Of a DNA stretch of 64,000 nucleotides, positions 46,801 through 58,979 are shown in pieces. The DNA lies in assembly GCA_002189035.1 (NCBI GenBank), contig NEEC01000010.1, positions 868,001 to 932,000 of the forward strand, written 5' to 3'. Below the pieces are notes generated by a model. That model was not told where the DNA came from. It saw only the letters and a program-made list of their open reading frames with translations, and did not search any database. Both the position numbers and the translations under genes were made by a program. This DNA is from Utricularia gibba. Taxonomy: Eukaryota > Streptophyta > Magnoliopsida > Lamiales > Lentibulariaceae. Each line of letters begins with the position of its first letter. The stretch's first letter is position 1.

Positions 46801-49800
46801 GTGACATATAACTCAGCTTCTGATAATGATGTCATTCGATATGAGACCCAAAGGCCTTCAATCTGCACAATATAAACTAATTGAAAAAGGACATCCCTTT
46901 TTTGAAAAGCAGAATATTTCAACAAGAACACTCACCAAAACATGCGCCAGTGGTGATTCTTTATCTGCCCCATAACATAGCTCTAGCAACGCATGGTCAA
47001 CTTCAACTGCCATTATTGTAACAGTGCGAGAGAAAAGGATCTGGCCATTCATGTTCATCTTAACGGCCAGCATTTTAATAGTGTCTTTGGCGGATGACTG
47101 GCTATTTCGGAAACTAGGAGGAATATTTGGTGGTTCACACAAGTTTGTATAGAAACAACTAAGAATAACATTATACTCTCTATCAGACATTACTGCATGC
47201 ACTGAAGCCACCTGCTCCACAAGAGAATGAACTTCAGCTATTGATGGTGAAATCAGGAGTTTTAATTTACTCGAAAGGAAAGACAGGAAAGAGACGCATT
47301 TGAGGAATAGAAACTGAGAAATTACTTTAATTTCCAAGAAGAGTGTAGGGACTTTGCGAAAGACATCTCTCAAACTGCGCCTAACATGCAATTTAACTTC
47401 TCTTCCTTCACGTATCATAGGTTTGCCAACACATCCATTTATTCCAACAGTCACATTAATCCCAAGAATCTGAATGGAAAAAAGAAACAGCATAAGGTCA
47501 TTAACAAATTTCAATAAATGAATGCCTGTAACAACCTCAGCATCAAGAATCTCAAGATGGACAGCAGAAGCATCCTTCTCTGGATTTCCATGCCATCTAA
47601 ATGTATTTCTGACTCGTAGATGACCAAGATCAAGTTGCATGAAACTGCAGAAATGTAAGATGGGAAAACATCCATAAGGGGCTACATGAGCAAATAAGTG
47701 TGTCCATGCAAAAAAGTGAAAAGGCATCAAATTTACCCTGAGCAAATTTTTAAGGTTTGTAGCATGCATAGACAGAAAAAGGCATCAAAACACATTTCAG
47801 TGAATTAAAACAACAGATTAGCCAACCGCATAAAAGGTGATAGTCTATTCACGAAGATTGCTAAACCTTAATTATAAGATAAACAAGATGGAATATATTC
47901 CAAGCTGTAAGAATGAAATTAACATCCAAGAATGTATAAAAGTGAGGGCGGTACCTAAGAAAAATATAGAAGTGGTAAAAAGAAAGTTCAAAGCAGTTGA
48001 ATCCATTGTTAAACGCACATTTTGGGAATCCAATCAAAAAAAATTGAAAATCAATTGATAAAAATAAGAATTTGAGAACAGCAATCCAATAATGCCAAAA
48101 ACACATTCCCCAACACAAGAAACTTGAAACAAACACCCAGAACCAAGATTAATTTGAAAGGCAACTATTTCAACTCTTCTTAGAAGAAAAAGATGAAATT
48201 GACTAATAATTTCATCGAAGCTCAGCTATCACATACAAACATCATATTATCATATCACAGTGCAAAATTCAGCATAAAAATGGAGGGAGCTAGAAAAAAC
48301 TAACTCTTTGCTATGCGAGTTCTGGGGAACTATTATTATTGGAGTATCCAGGGAAAGGTCAAGTTTAATAGCCGATGCTCCATCAACCTCGTTTTTCTGA
48401 ATAAGCCATTCTATTCCTCCTACTTTGTCAACAAGTTTAATTGCTTCTTCAGTATGTGGAGTAGCTAACTCCATAAAGTATGCAACTATCTGCAAATTCA
48501 TATTTGGTGAATGAAGTTTGGGAGTACCAACTATATCAATTTGCTGTGAAGTAGAAGAAGATTGAGGAACACTTTGCCAAGTACCTTACCACACAACTCA
48601 AAAGCAAATGAGAGTACAAAGAAAAATTGAAGTTAAAACAATCACAAGTCTATTTCTTTTTCCGTATAAATCGTTTCAAAATAAAATGTTCACCACATGA
48701 TCATTATTAATATGAATTAGTTAGCAGACTTTCTTAAATAAAATCTATAACTATCTGAAATGGCCTTGTTACTATGACTGTTAAATCAAGCTTATAAGTT
48801 TGGCATACTAGAAATATAAAAAAGTAAGAATCCAAGAAGAAAATTCTTGCCAATGGTGCAAATGAAATCACCTCCTGAACGAATCTGTAGAGGAACACAA
48901 TGCGAACTGCAGAAAGATGGCCACTCAAGCTATAGTCATATCCTTCGTAATCTTCATCCTGATTGCTATAGGAATTGAATTTGAACTGCAAATCGCAGAC
49001 AAATAAAAGAAATACAAATCAGTAGAAGTTGAGAGGAAAATCCCCAGTAAAATTTCAAGAGGACCTGAATCAGTGACTCTGCCACTTGGTCACGCAAATC
49101 ACAAAGCCAACCCCAGCAATGCCCACATCCAAGGCCTAGATCGCACAATCTCAAGTTGCCCAAAGTTCCCTCAATGGAGTTTGAACTTGGGTGTACCTAA
49201 TTATGCATAACAATAAGTGGTCCAGTAGTAGAGTCCAGAACGTACAAAAAACAAAATCAATAATAGAAACCACCTTGATATCCAACTGAAAACTTTCTTG
49301 AATGAACATAGCAAGTTGAGAACCATCCTCTTTGTTTAGAAACACAGTGACGCTGTCAACTTTCATATACATACGAAAAACAACCCTACTTTTGCCATAA
49401 CCCAGTAATCCTTTCACAGATGAATCATGTAATTGTTGCTCAATCCTTTCTTTAGGTTCAGCATCAAGATTTTCTTTGTCTGAACTATCACCTAAGTTAT
49501 GTGCAGAGCTCATATCAACACCAAAATTGATCAAAGCAACAACAGTAGGCCGGTTGAAATAAAATTCCAACTTTGACATCTGGATACTCATCTGTAAATT
49601 AAGAATTGAGACACAATAACATGCAAGATCATTTTTTGAAATAAGCAGTATGCAGGATCAATTTAAAACAAATGGATATTCAATTTTCTAATTTGATAAC
49701 AAATAGTTACCTGTGTATCAAGACCGTCATAGTTAGGGGAGCCAGGATCCCTTCTCAAGAATAAAAAAGAAACAAAATCAGACCCATCAGATCCCATTGT

Positions 49801-52800
49801 CTCGTAAAAAATATCATGTAAACCACATTCAGAGGGATCCTGTGAAGACACAAAATCTGACAAAGCATCTTTAAAGTCATCATCCTCTTCCATTGGCAAC
49901 AAAATGGGCTCAATTCCTAGAAATTCCGAATTCAAAGGTGAATCATGTGCATGTGCGTCAACTACTGAGCATGCTAAAAACTTGTCTCCAGACAAATCCT
50001 CAAGCTGATCCATAATTTTCAAGGAATTCAACTTCATCTTTACGATTAAGTCGCTAGCACAACTTGAAACATGAACCTGAAGAAAATTATCAGCGCGCCT
50101 GATGAGATACAATAATATCACAGTGTGCAAAAGATGGAAATAATGTCCACAATTCTTAATTTACTTTTGGTGTATGTACTTACTAGGTCACGATTTGATG
50201 ATAGCAATTAAAAATCATAAGAGAAAAACATATACAAACCTTTCCACCATTAGCAAGAATTTCAAGGATCAGCTTCTCCTGCATGTCATCATTTTTGTCA
50301 TCTCCAAACTGAAAAAGGCAGATTTACACATCAAAATGCTACACTCACTCCTAACAAGAAAAAAGACACAATCACAAGTAATGGTCTTGTGATAAAAGCA
50401 CATGGATGTTTTTAAATAACATAACCGAAACAAAATTGCTGACCTTTCCGTATAATGAAATTTTGGTTTCTATCACACTTCCAGTGATAACAAGATCACC
50501 CGCCTTCAAGATACTGTCATGAGTTACAGTGAGTTCTACATGGTCATCCATTACTTCATCAAGTATATTAACTGAAGGTGGGGCCTATCAATGAATAAAG
50601 TGAATGTTGATTGCCTAGGCACATCCAAGATAAAAGAACCGACCACAGGATCTAACTTCTTACAGAAGCTCTGTAGGTACACTGGACAAGTCCCCTTATC
50701 CAAGCTTGTTTTTCCTCCTCCTTTTGGAACTCAATTATCAAAGTACTAAAAGACTCCAGAGTCTGGGATGAAAAAGAGAGAATTTAAGAGTCAAATTCAA
50801 TCACGAACCAGATTTTGTCCTAATGCACCCCGCAAAGACAAGCATACTAACATTTTGCGTCATTCAACCTAGACTTCACATGAAACAGAAGGGCATTGTT
50901 GTTTTAAATACAGAAAAATTTAATATGAACATACTCAACCACAGTGCTAAAAGGAACGACTAGTTGCAGAATTAGTAAAATATCACTACCTTTTTTATAT
51001 CCATGCCCCTAGGGCAGATAGCAATACAAGTGGGAGAACCACCAAGACTTGCTGGGGGAACATCAAATACTTGTTTCCCTGCCATGCTGCAATTCCAGAT
51101 GTAGAAAGATTGCTTAAAAAAAATCTACACCTTACTTGGGGGGGGGGGGGCGGAGTGGCGGGGATATTGAAAGACCTTGAGCACCGTTGATAGCTATGTG
51201 AATTTTCAGATTCCAATACATAAAAATAAAATCCAGACAAGACAACATGGCAAGGATGCCACGCAGCAACTGAATATCCAATTCCCTGTAATAAAAAAAA
51301 CTATAATAATGAGAAAAGAGCAACAAATCATTACAATTATATGGTGTTAACAGCCAACCTGTTGTGTGTTTGAGTAAGTTTCTAACCTTCCAGACTAAAA
51401 TTCTTGCATCACTTGACAGATCTGGATGATGCCATGGGAGGGTGTGTTTTCGGAGATTCTCTTCTGCTAGCTGCTCATCATCAGCCATTACACCCCAAGT
51501 AGGGCCATCAACTTAATAAGTCTCTGATACCTCCAAGGCGAGAAATGCACACCAAGGCTGAGAATTTTAACAGATATTCTTGTGGATGGATGATTTGGAT
51601 GAGGCACCTTTATCTTCATGACATACATGTAGTACTAGTAAATGTCTCGTTGACAAAAAAAGAACATTTGATAATCTGTACCTACCTGATCAACGATTAC
51701 ACCCATTCCACACCTATCTATAAGAAAAGGGGAGTTTTCAAAATCTCCGGAAGGTACAGAGACTGCTGTTGCAAAACTCGAACTGCTTGTTAAACCCTTA
51801 GAATGGTCATCTGTAAAAAAAGCCGCCATATCTCTTCCAGATATGTGAAAACGAGAATACATACTTTGGCTTTCACCATCTGGCTGAAAATCTTCCTGTT
51901 ATCCACAATAAATTAATTTCATAGAAATCAAAATTTTAGTGAAAAACATGAAAAAACAGGTATAAATTACTTTTGTTTGCAAGGTGAAGTGACCAAAGTC
52001 CAATAAAAGATGGTTCACATCTTCAGTGGAGCTAGAGCCTATAGGAACTCTGACTTTGGGGGCATCTATATCAATGTCAAGAGCAAATCTGTAGGCGTAA
52101 AAAAAGAATTATTTTGAGATAATGCAAATGCAGATAAGAAATGACCAATCATCTGTGATTAAAAACTGAAACTTAGGATAAGATTCCAAGAGATTCTGTA
52201 AAATGGTAATGCAATTCATTTGTCATGTCATGTGTCAAAAAGGGATAAAAAAGTCAACGAGTATAAAGCCACAGAGATACTAAACACCAACTGAGCCATT
52301 GTAAAGATGATGAATAAATGAAACTGAGATGGATCAAAAGGAAGAAAACACTGATGTGAGAAATAATGAACGTTAACTAAAACAAAAACAAGTCATGCCG
52401 TATCAAAAAGCTGTTTCATTCACATGTATCAGGTACATGAATATGACCTGCTATGCTCTTCTAGCACCATCTGCAGTTGTTCCTGAGCTTTACGTGTCAC
52501 TTTTCCAATTCTATTCTGTAAATCATGTTATTTCTTGAACGCTTAACTCGGGCTCTAGAAGAAAAATCCTACATAAATATCATGTGACATGAGTGTCACC
52601 TGGAGAGCTGTGGCAGTTTCTAGGGCAATTGTAGGGCTAATAGCGTTGCTCCTCTTCATGAAAAGTGAAAAGCGCTTATAACTTTCAATAAGCACCTAGA
52701 AGATTGACACAAAAAGTTAAAACGACATTATAATACTATAAAAAATGAATTCAGTAAAAAAAAAAAATCACAGGATGAAAACTTTGCAAATTAGGCCTAT

Positions 52801-55800
52801 GACCAATTCGTTGTTTGAACATGAAAGCATAGGTCATGTGACTATGAAACACAGGCACAAACTACCCAGTTGAATCTGGGCATACGAAAAATGCAGGAAC
52901 ACTAACAGTTAATAAGGAGTGAGTAGGATAAGCAATAACTTCACAAGATTTGACTACACAATTGCATAGTAAAGGTAAATGAAAAAATAAAAATCCTTAG
53001 AAATTACATGGCATCAACACCACAAAAAGACAATAGCACTCAAATGGAATTGAAAATATTAAAGTCTCTAGCAAAGTTACTGTGACATAGCAGGGAGCAA
53101 TTGTTGCTGAAAGCGTCCAGTACACGTTTTCACCCACTGGAGTATGCAGAAAGCTAGCTTGCAAAGCATTCATTTTCAGCTTACTTGAGACACTCTGTGG
53201 AAAAAAAAAAAAAAAGAATCAACTGCAGTTAAGACTTAAATCCAAGTGCATAAGTTTCACAATACACAATAAAAAGACAATGAAAAATACATTTTCACTT
53301 TCTTAGAATTAAAATCAAACTTCCTGTCCGCATGAATTTGATCACACACAAAAAATGATAAAACCCCGAACACACACCTCGGCAAGTGATCCTTCTGGTG
53401 AAGTGAAACCATAATATTGCAACTTAACATCATAGCAGGTGCTTCGAGACATGAACTTCATCAATATACAAAGATTTCTGAAACTACCACAGACAATCTC
53501 GATGTTTTGGATACTGACAATCCTTGCAGCTGCTTTGCTGATTGATATAGTCACCATATAATGTATCATTTTATGCATGTCCTTTGTATTGCCAATCAAA
53601 TCTTCCTCTGGTTGGTAGCTTAGCAGTTTATTGACAGCTTCCCACTCTTCTTTAGTAAACTTCCCTTCCACTGTCTCAGATGCATATGATGAATCCATTG
53701 GGAGGTCATCCTCAGAATTGTTACGCCTGCTTAGAGAAAATACAATAGGCAAGATGCTAAAATCAGTCTTGGAAAATCTTGAAATAACCTCTTTCCAAAA
53801 AGAAAAAAGAACAAATGTGTTCAAGATGACTAGAAAAAATCGGCTAGTAAACCTCATTTACCATCTTAAAGGAAACCAGCTTCTCTTCCTAAGCAATTTC
53901 TCCTCAGAAGCTTCCCTAGATTTCACTGATTCAGCCTTTGCACGAGCAAGAAACCTATATGTTGACAAGGAAAAAAAACTCATGATGATGAGCATCATCA
54001 ACCAAAACAGAAACCAAAATGAAGTATAAGAAACTCAGCATCCCAACACATGGAACTTGCAAGTATTTATTAGATTATATGGACTTAATATAATTGAGAA
54101 GACAGATAATGTGTTCACTAAGCTTTCTCTGCATACTAACAATTACTGATGGTTAACATCAATTAAAAAATAAATATGTGCCCAATGCAGATTGAACACA
54201 AAATCTCATCGATACCTCCATAGCAGAATAATTTTGGGGTCAAGGTCCTTCTCAATGTTTCTCAAAATTGACTTATCGATGCATGATTGCTGCAAGGAAT
54301 CAGCATAAATCTGTACATAGCGCCTCCGAAGATTACACATATGCAGGACCTTTTCCCAAGAATATCGGTAGCTGTAAGCAGTAAAGAATAAATAACATTA
54401 CACAACCACAACATAAAATTGCACTAATCTTGCATACAAGTTTTAGACAATTTCAATAGCTACACTGAAATGCATTCAACTGCAACCCCCAAAAATGTTT
54501 CACGTATTCACTTCTACTTAATTAATATTAATCATAGTTACACAACGAATTTCATAGTTTACACAGCAAAACTACCACAATCTTTTTTGCTGCAATGTGG
54601 CATGAGCTGCATAATGCCACCATAATGAGGCATTCTCCAATACTGGTACAACAGGCCTCAAGTGTGAGACTTCAACATTTGTTTTGTATCTAGATATTGC
54701 TTCCATGAGTTTAATCCAATCATGATATTGAACCTAATGAAGAAAGCATAGTGAATGTTTGAGGGAAAATTCAGCATAAGGAACTGCTACTGATTCAGTA
54801 CAAAAAATTTAAAAGCTCAGCTTTTGTTCAACAACGGAGAGAAAGATGTCCCGAAAAATTCTGGAGTACATCACTAGGTAGAAGACAATTACCAAGAACA
54901 TTGATACAACAAAATAAAATTGATACCTCTGTGATGGTTAATGAAATATCATCAATTAGCAAAGAAGCCTTCTCGAAAGGAATATCTGGATCATTTCTTT
55001 CCAGGTTCCCAAGACGGTGGTACCTTAGAGCTCCATTGATTGGAAAAACAATGTAGTTTCTACCCCGAGCCCACGAGGAAACTGAACTGCCGGACTTAGA
55101 AGATTCATTGATGCCATCTTCAAATATCTTTAAGAAAAAAAGGGGAAAACGAGGTGTGATAATTTAAAAACAATAAAAGACAGTGCCATCTGATCAGCAT
55201 GCGACAAGTTATCAATATGGGAGAGATATGCTATATGACAGAATGGAGAAGAGGTTTCAGATGTACTTCAATCCACTCTCTTGGATTCAGATCCTCCCAT
55301 CTCTTCTCCACCTTCCAGGGTTCACGATGGGAATCATGGTACATAGCTAGTCTTTCAAGTTGCAGTGACTATACATAGACAAGGAAGAACAGACACTTTC
55401 ACCGATAATAACCAAGGCAAGATTTGAACATGCTTAAATAAATGCATTCTCCAGGGCAATCATTACAATCCAACAGGTTTAAACAAGGATATAATTACAA
55501 TCACTACACACGGAGTACAAAGATGCTGGTGAATTGAGAAAAAAAGTCTTAGAATTAAAAATGTAAAAGAACATTATTCCGACCTTACGCAACTTATCCA
55601 AAGCACCACTTGTGTCAAAAGTTTCATTCCCATGCTCATCCATTGTCACTGCTGCCAGCTTTGAAAGAGTAATACCACAAGAAAATGGATACCCTGGATT
55701 GCTGTCATAAAGAAAATTCAACATGAAATGGACACCTAAACAACCAAATGGACCCTTCCGTAACTGTAGTTATGCAAGACAATTTTTTTCAAATTCCCCC

Positions 55801-56750
55801 CTTAGCGTAATTACACAATTGGAAGAGTTAGTTTGCACGAAAAATGACCTCACAGAATCTTCATATCGAATGTGAACATTGCTAATAGAGATCTTCAGAT
55901 TCCCGATTACAGTGGCAATAAGTGATCCCAACCATGAATTTCCAGCAGGTGGCTGCAGAGGAATCAAAGTGTAAAAAATGTAGAAACTCTGAATCTCAAA
56001 AGCAACCCTTTATCAAGTATATCAAAGTATAGTGAAACAGGGGGCTTTATCAAAGTATATTTTCTATCACAGAGAAAGAGGCTTTTTCTGATAGTGGACT
56101 CTAATAATGAAAATCTGCAAGAACTAGAAAAATCCAAGTCACATAGAGAGCTAAAATCACTGAAGAGATAATAAGTGAACCCATGTAAATAGCCTAATCA
56201 AGTTGGACACATGAACGCAATCCATGCAAGAAAATTCCCTACATGTCCCTCCCTTGATCTTGATATTGCTTCAAGAGTCGCGAGCTCTGCTTCCTTGGAT
56301 AAAAAAAGAAATTAAAATGAGAAGATTACAGGGAGAGACACAAAGTATAAACCTGGATAGAGCCATGGAGAGTCTGATGGGCCAATAATCTATGTATTTC
56401 ACAAAGAGAATGACGAAGGAAAAACGTACATGGAAAAAGTCACATGTAACTTACTTCAATTTGCTGAAGTTTGGCTTCAAAAATTTTTTCCTTGTCTTCT
56501 TCCTTAAGAGAAAAACACAGTAGTGTCAAGGGATACAAAGGCAATTTCACTGATGAAAGATTCATTTCTAGTTACTGACGTGCAGTAGTAAACAAAATCA
56601 ACCTTAAAAGACCTCCCACAAGGTGCAACATTCGCAAGAATAAACACTTGATCAATCAGAACAATAACAGGCTCCTTCCCAAGACCTTTCCATGGTACCT
56701 TATCATGAAGAAAAGAGAGAGAGTAAAAAAGTTATCTTACCAATCACGTA

Positions 56751-56790
<40 letters not shown>

Positions 56791-57958
56791 TAAACTTTTC
56801 TTTCTCACTGGACAAACGACAGAGGGTAAACAGAGAACTTAGAAGGACCAGCATATCTTTCCAGATAACTATACTCTTGGGGATACAGAGAGCACAAACC
56901 AACCAAAAAAATGTATTTACCTTCAATGTAATTGTACCAACAAAGCCAGCTTTGACTTTAACTGGAAGCTTCAATGCATTTAATGCTTCTGCCTTTATTT
57001 TCAAATCTTTTAGAACTACATCCCCTGCATGAGTATGAGAGATCATAAATTTCAGATTACAAACGTATGCATAAATTTGAAAGAATCTGCTCGACATCAG
57101 GCAAAAATTGGTGTAATATGCAAAAAACAAGCGAAGGATAAAATATTTTTTGAAGCATAGACGGGTCATGCATAGATTGTATTTATGGAATCTTGATGGG
57201 CATGCACAAAACATTTTATCATGAAGGTCTATAGGGCTACATTGAACACATAGCATGCAACCATGCGTAGAAATCCACAAGAATAATCAACATCACCTTT
57301 CCACACACTTATCCGTAAGGCCTCTGATGACAACCCGTGGACATACTCCCCCAAATACTTCCGAAGAAGATGCAAAACCTAAGGAAATTTTCAAATAATA
57401 TTAGCGCAGAGAATGGATCAATAATCGCATAAACTAACTGCAAGCACTTCCAGATTTATGTTTCATCGAAATACACTGACGACGATAGACTGACAGCCAC
57501 TTAGACCCAGAAAAACATGTATCAGAGACTATCTCATTGTTGCAGGTACGCTACCCTGATTGTTGATCACAAACGATTCACCACATAATTCGCAGACCCC
57601 TAACAACAAGAACCAAATAATACAAAGCACGAACCCTTGGGTTATTTTGCATGCAATCTCTGGCGTATCATTCAAGAACACGCACCTAAACCAAACACAT
57701 ATCCGATATACACTAATAAATCACATGACGAATGCAAGTTGCTACAACCATGAAAAACCAGTGCCATAACGTCATACTCTGAATCCCAATATTAGAGTCC
57801 ACCCATTACCCCGATTTCTCCATGGAAAAATTGAGCAACAAAAATTCACCCACATATTCTTCTGATATCCAGCCACGAAACAGAAAGATTAAACCACCCG
57901 AAGAAATCAAAAACGAAAAACAATGAAACGAAAATCCACGTACATGTGCTTCGAACAT
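33846..57958 (-). CDS. VPS13: VPS13-family bridge-like lipid transfer protein (VPS13M1-like, PH and C2 domains)
   Basis: Sixty-three coding exons run from the ATG at 57958 to the TGA at 33846; all borders have GT/AG and the exon phases agree. The product would be about 4185 residues, usual for this plant subfamily. It starts M-F-E-A-H-V-L-H-L-L-R-K-Y-L-G-E, the chorein N-terminus. Then come a PH domain (about 826-939), VPS62/DUF946-like W-P-x-x-P-x-G-Y repeats (about 1960-2330), a C2-like domain (about 2575-2705), the SHR-BD/VAB region (about 3150-3470), the ATG2-C/DH-like helices (about 3755-3990) and a C-terminal PH-like part. VPS13 proteins form a hydrophobic groove that moves lipids between membranes at contact sites; among Arabidopsis members the PH-containing At4g17140 is the nearest I know. 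Three single-base frameshifts in homopolymers (51493-51496, 44605-44609, 44530-44533) break the literal reading frame. Confidence 0.95.
37979..42261 (-). other. VPS13: VPS13 exons 45-54 (C2-like and SHR-BD/VAB regions)
   Basis: Exons: 42055-42261, 41606-41660, 41125-41255, 40553-41041, 39669-40478, 39436-39512, 38673-39120, 38502-38588, 38243-38395, 37979-38163. Exons 44-46 give the C2-like fold (L-P-L-V-D-D-G-N-S, W-N-E-L-F-I-F-E-V-P). Exon 49 (810 bp, the largest) has F-F-E-P-P-L-P-M-G-W and M-V-R-R-R-R-W-I-R-T-R, and exon 51 has P-K-T-I-R-F-F-V-P-Y-W-I, marks of the SHR-BD/VAB adaptor-binding region. Confidence 0.9.
39551..39576. repeat. Poly(T) tract, 26 T, in VPS13 intron 49
   Basis: A run of 26 T on the plus strand (A on the gene strand), in the intron between exons 49 and 50. 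I see no retroposed sequence beside it. Confidence 0.9.
42332..46118 (-). other. VPS13: VPS13 exons 35-44 (VPS62/DUF946-like repeats)
   Basis: Exons: 45915-46118, 45722-45825, 45161-45456, 44938-45022, 43996-44701, 43565-43883, 43260-43418, 43004-43167, 42681-42861, 42332-42601. Four copies of a W-x-P-x-x-P-x-G-Y-x-x-L-G pattern occur: F-W-R-P-R-A-P-S-N-Y-V-V-L-G (exon 38), I-W-Q-P-I-A-P and I-W-R-P-I-P-H-V-G-Y-A-I-L-G (exon 39), W-Y-P-I-A-P-P-G-Y-A-S-L-G (exon 40). Exon 39 contains two of the three frameshifts. Confidence 0.9.
44846..44864. repeat. Poly(A) tract, 19 A, in VPS13 intron 38
   Basis: Pure homopolymer in the intron between exons 38 and 39; a T-run on the gene strand. Confidence 0.9.
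46260..50076 (-). other. VPS13: VPS13 exons 26-34 (central repeat-groove region)
   Basis: Exons: 49711-50076, 49274-49591, 49065-49196, 48872-48985, 48305-48489, 47536-47644, 47326-47469, 46936-47211, 46260-46862. Landmarks are D-F-V-S-F-L-F-L-R-R, G-L-L-G-Y-G-K-S-R-V-V-F, Y-E-G-Y-D-Y-S-L-S-G-H-L-S-A-V-R-I, E-W-L-I-Q-K-N-E-V-D-G-A and V-G-E-F-F-V-P-A-L. The segment forms the middle of the lipid groove in VPS13 proteins. The intron between exons 30 and 31 (660 bp) is among the longest of the gene. Confidence 0.9.
50240..53726 (-). other. VPS13: VPS13 exons 14-25 (includes PH domain)
   Basis: Exons: 53378-53726, 53081-53194, 52600-52695, 52448-52515, 51971-52088, 51686-51895, 51387-51613, 51176-51285, 50990-51086, 50664-50762, 50444-50584, 50240-50308. 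Exon 18 encodes F-A-L-D-I-D-I-D-A-P-K-V. Exons 20-23 carry the PH domain, from D-A-R-I-L-V-W-K through L-S-G-F-Y-F-Y-V-L-E-S to K-Q-A-W-I-R-G-L-V, with the invariant Trp near its end. Exon 20 is 227 bp although both neighbouring phases are 0, so it is one base short. Confidence 0.9.
51138..51150. repeat. Poly(G) tract, 13 G, in VPS13 intron 21
   Basis: G13 on the plus strand just below exon 21 (51176). On the gene strand it is a C-run in the intron, about 25 bp after the donor. Confidence 0.9.
53862..57958 (-). other. VPS13: VPS13 exons 1-13 (chorein N-terminal part)
   Basis: Exons, in order: 57944-57958, 57297-57378, 56921-57024, 56603-56698, 56455-56502, 56243-56293, 55849-55952, 55584-55701, 55267-55368, 54927-55127, 54576-54733, 54216-54371, 53862-53954. 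Exon 1 codes only five residues (M-F-E-A-H). Exons 2-4 hold the chorein core (I-S-V-W-K-G-D-V-V-L-K and V-P-W-K-G-L-G-K-E-P-V). Exon 7 has S-N-V-H-I-R-Y-E-D and exon 8 T-M-D-E-H-G-N-E-T-F, both strongly conserved in the family. Confidence 0.92.
56752..56786. repeat. (GA)n microsatellite in VPS13 intron 3
   Basis: About 16 GA units on the plus strand, (TC)n on the gene strand, in the intron between exons 3 and 4. Confidence 0.95.
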
Positions 57959-58170
57959 TGTGGAATATCGCAACGCACGATCTTTTCACTCCTCCGGGTT
58001 CACAACATAGTTTCTGCAGAAAACAATGATCGGACTCGCAAAAGCATCATCGATGAACACACCGAAAACCTCCATCGACACAGAGATCCGTTAGTTTGAC
58101 CAAGTTGGTCGGAAGAATTAGCAAGTTCAAAAATAAAAGAAATATAAAATAACACAGGTGGAAACATGTG
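57959..58170 (-). promoter_or_regulatory. VPS13: VPS13 leader and proximal upstream region
   Basis: Upstream of the start codon at 57958 the sequence is unique-looking and moderately GC-rich. Neither a TATA box nor a transcription start could be assigned with confidence. A 5' UTR intron is possible: on the gene strand TTTTCTGCAG at about 58014-58023 would be a good acceptor. Confidence 0.35.
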
Positions 58171-58979
58171 CTAGCGAGAGCGTGGCGAGGCAGCCGGAGA
58201 GGTGAGTGTGGTCCCCACAACGGCTCCTTACCTAGAATAGAAAGGACAGTTCAGGCTCGGCTTTTAACGGCCGGATATGTCATTGCGCCAACAAGGCGCT
58301 TACTGGGTTTCGATATACAGTCCAATTTGTTTGGGCCTCAAAATAAGATGGGCCTAGGCTTTCATAACGAAAATATTTGTTAGACTCCAAAAAAAAAAGA
58401 AAATAATAATAATAATTCATCAGGTTAAAAAGGGAATTATGATTCATACAGTTTCCCTCTGTCCAAATTTTTCATGCAATCCACAAGAAGGCTGAAACCG
58501 TACGAATATGTTAAATAAAAATGTTAGAAAATAAATATGGTACACATGTAAGCATTTTATTATTGTGGCGGAATTTTGTATATTTGGAAATAAATTTAAG
58601 AAAAAAATACCTAATTTTAATTTGAAAAAAAAAACATCAATCACAAGATTACCAATTGGGCTACGTTTTGTTTCAATACAAACGTTTGACAAAAAACATA
58701 CAATTCTATATTAACATTTGCATAATGTGATTTTTGGTACATATATTGTTTAATTTTATAGATTTTACATATGAACATTTTTAAAATTTTTATTTTGAAA
58801 CTAATGTTTTGAAAAATAGTATATCTTCAATACCAATGTTTTTTGAAAATTTTTTTTGGTACATACGTTTGTAATTTATCTTTTAAATAAAAACACACCT
58901 TCTAACACCTACATTATGAGAACAAACGTTTATTAATGGGCTTCTATTTCAATACTGTTAAGGGTTAAAATCGATGTGT
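58171..58979. other. Upstream intergenic DNA, AT-rich, no gene
   Basis: 58171-58380 is GC-richer with no conserved frame; 58380-58970 is AT-rich with alternate TTTTGAAA-type words. No repeat partner elsewhere in the window was recognised. Confidence 0.35.

Noticed and set aside
46357-46875. 172-codon plus-strand ORF
   Set aside because: Exactly antisense to VPS13 exon 34 (46260-46862), whose minus frame is conserved; a shadow.
51176-51613. A short intron to explain the frame change in exon 20
   Set aside because: Any GT...AG pair that would repair the frame there spans fewer than about 60 bp and would remove conserved residues; a missing homopolymer base is simpler.
56752-56786. (GA)n tract as a GAGA regulatory element
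   Set aside because: It is a simple microsatellite inside an intron; nothing else suggests regulation.
58168-58383. 71-codon plus-strand ORF upstream of VPS13
   Set aside because: No recognisable domain, short, and divergent from any gene context; probably chance.
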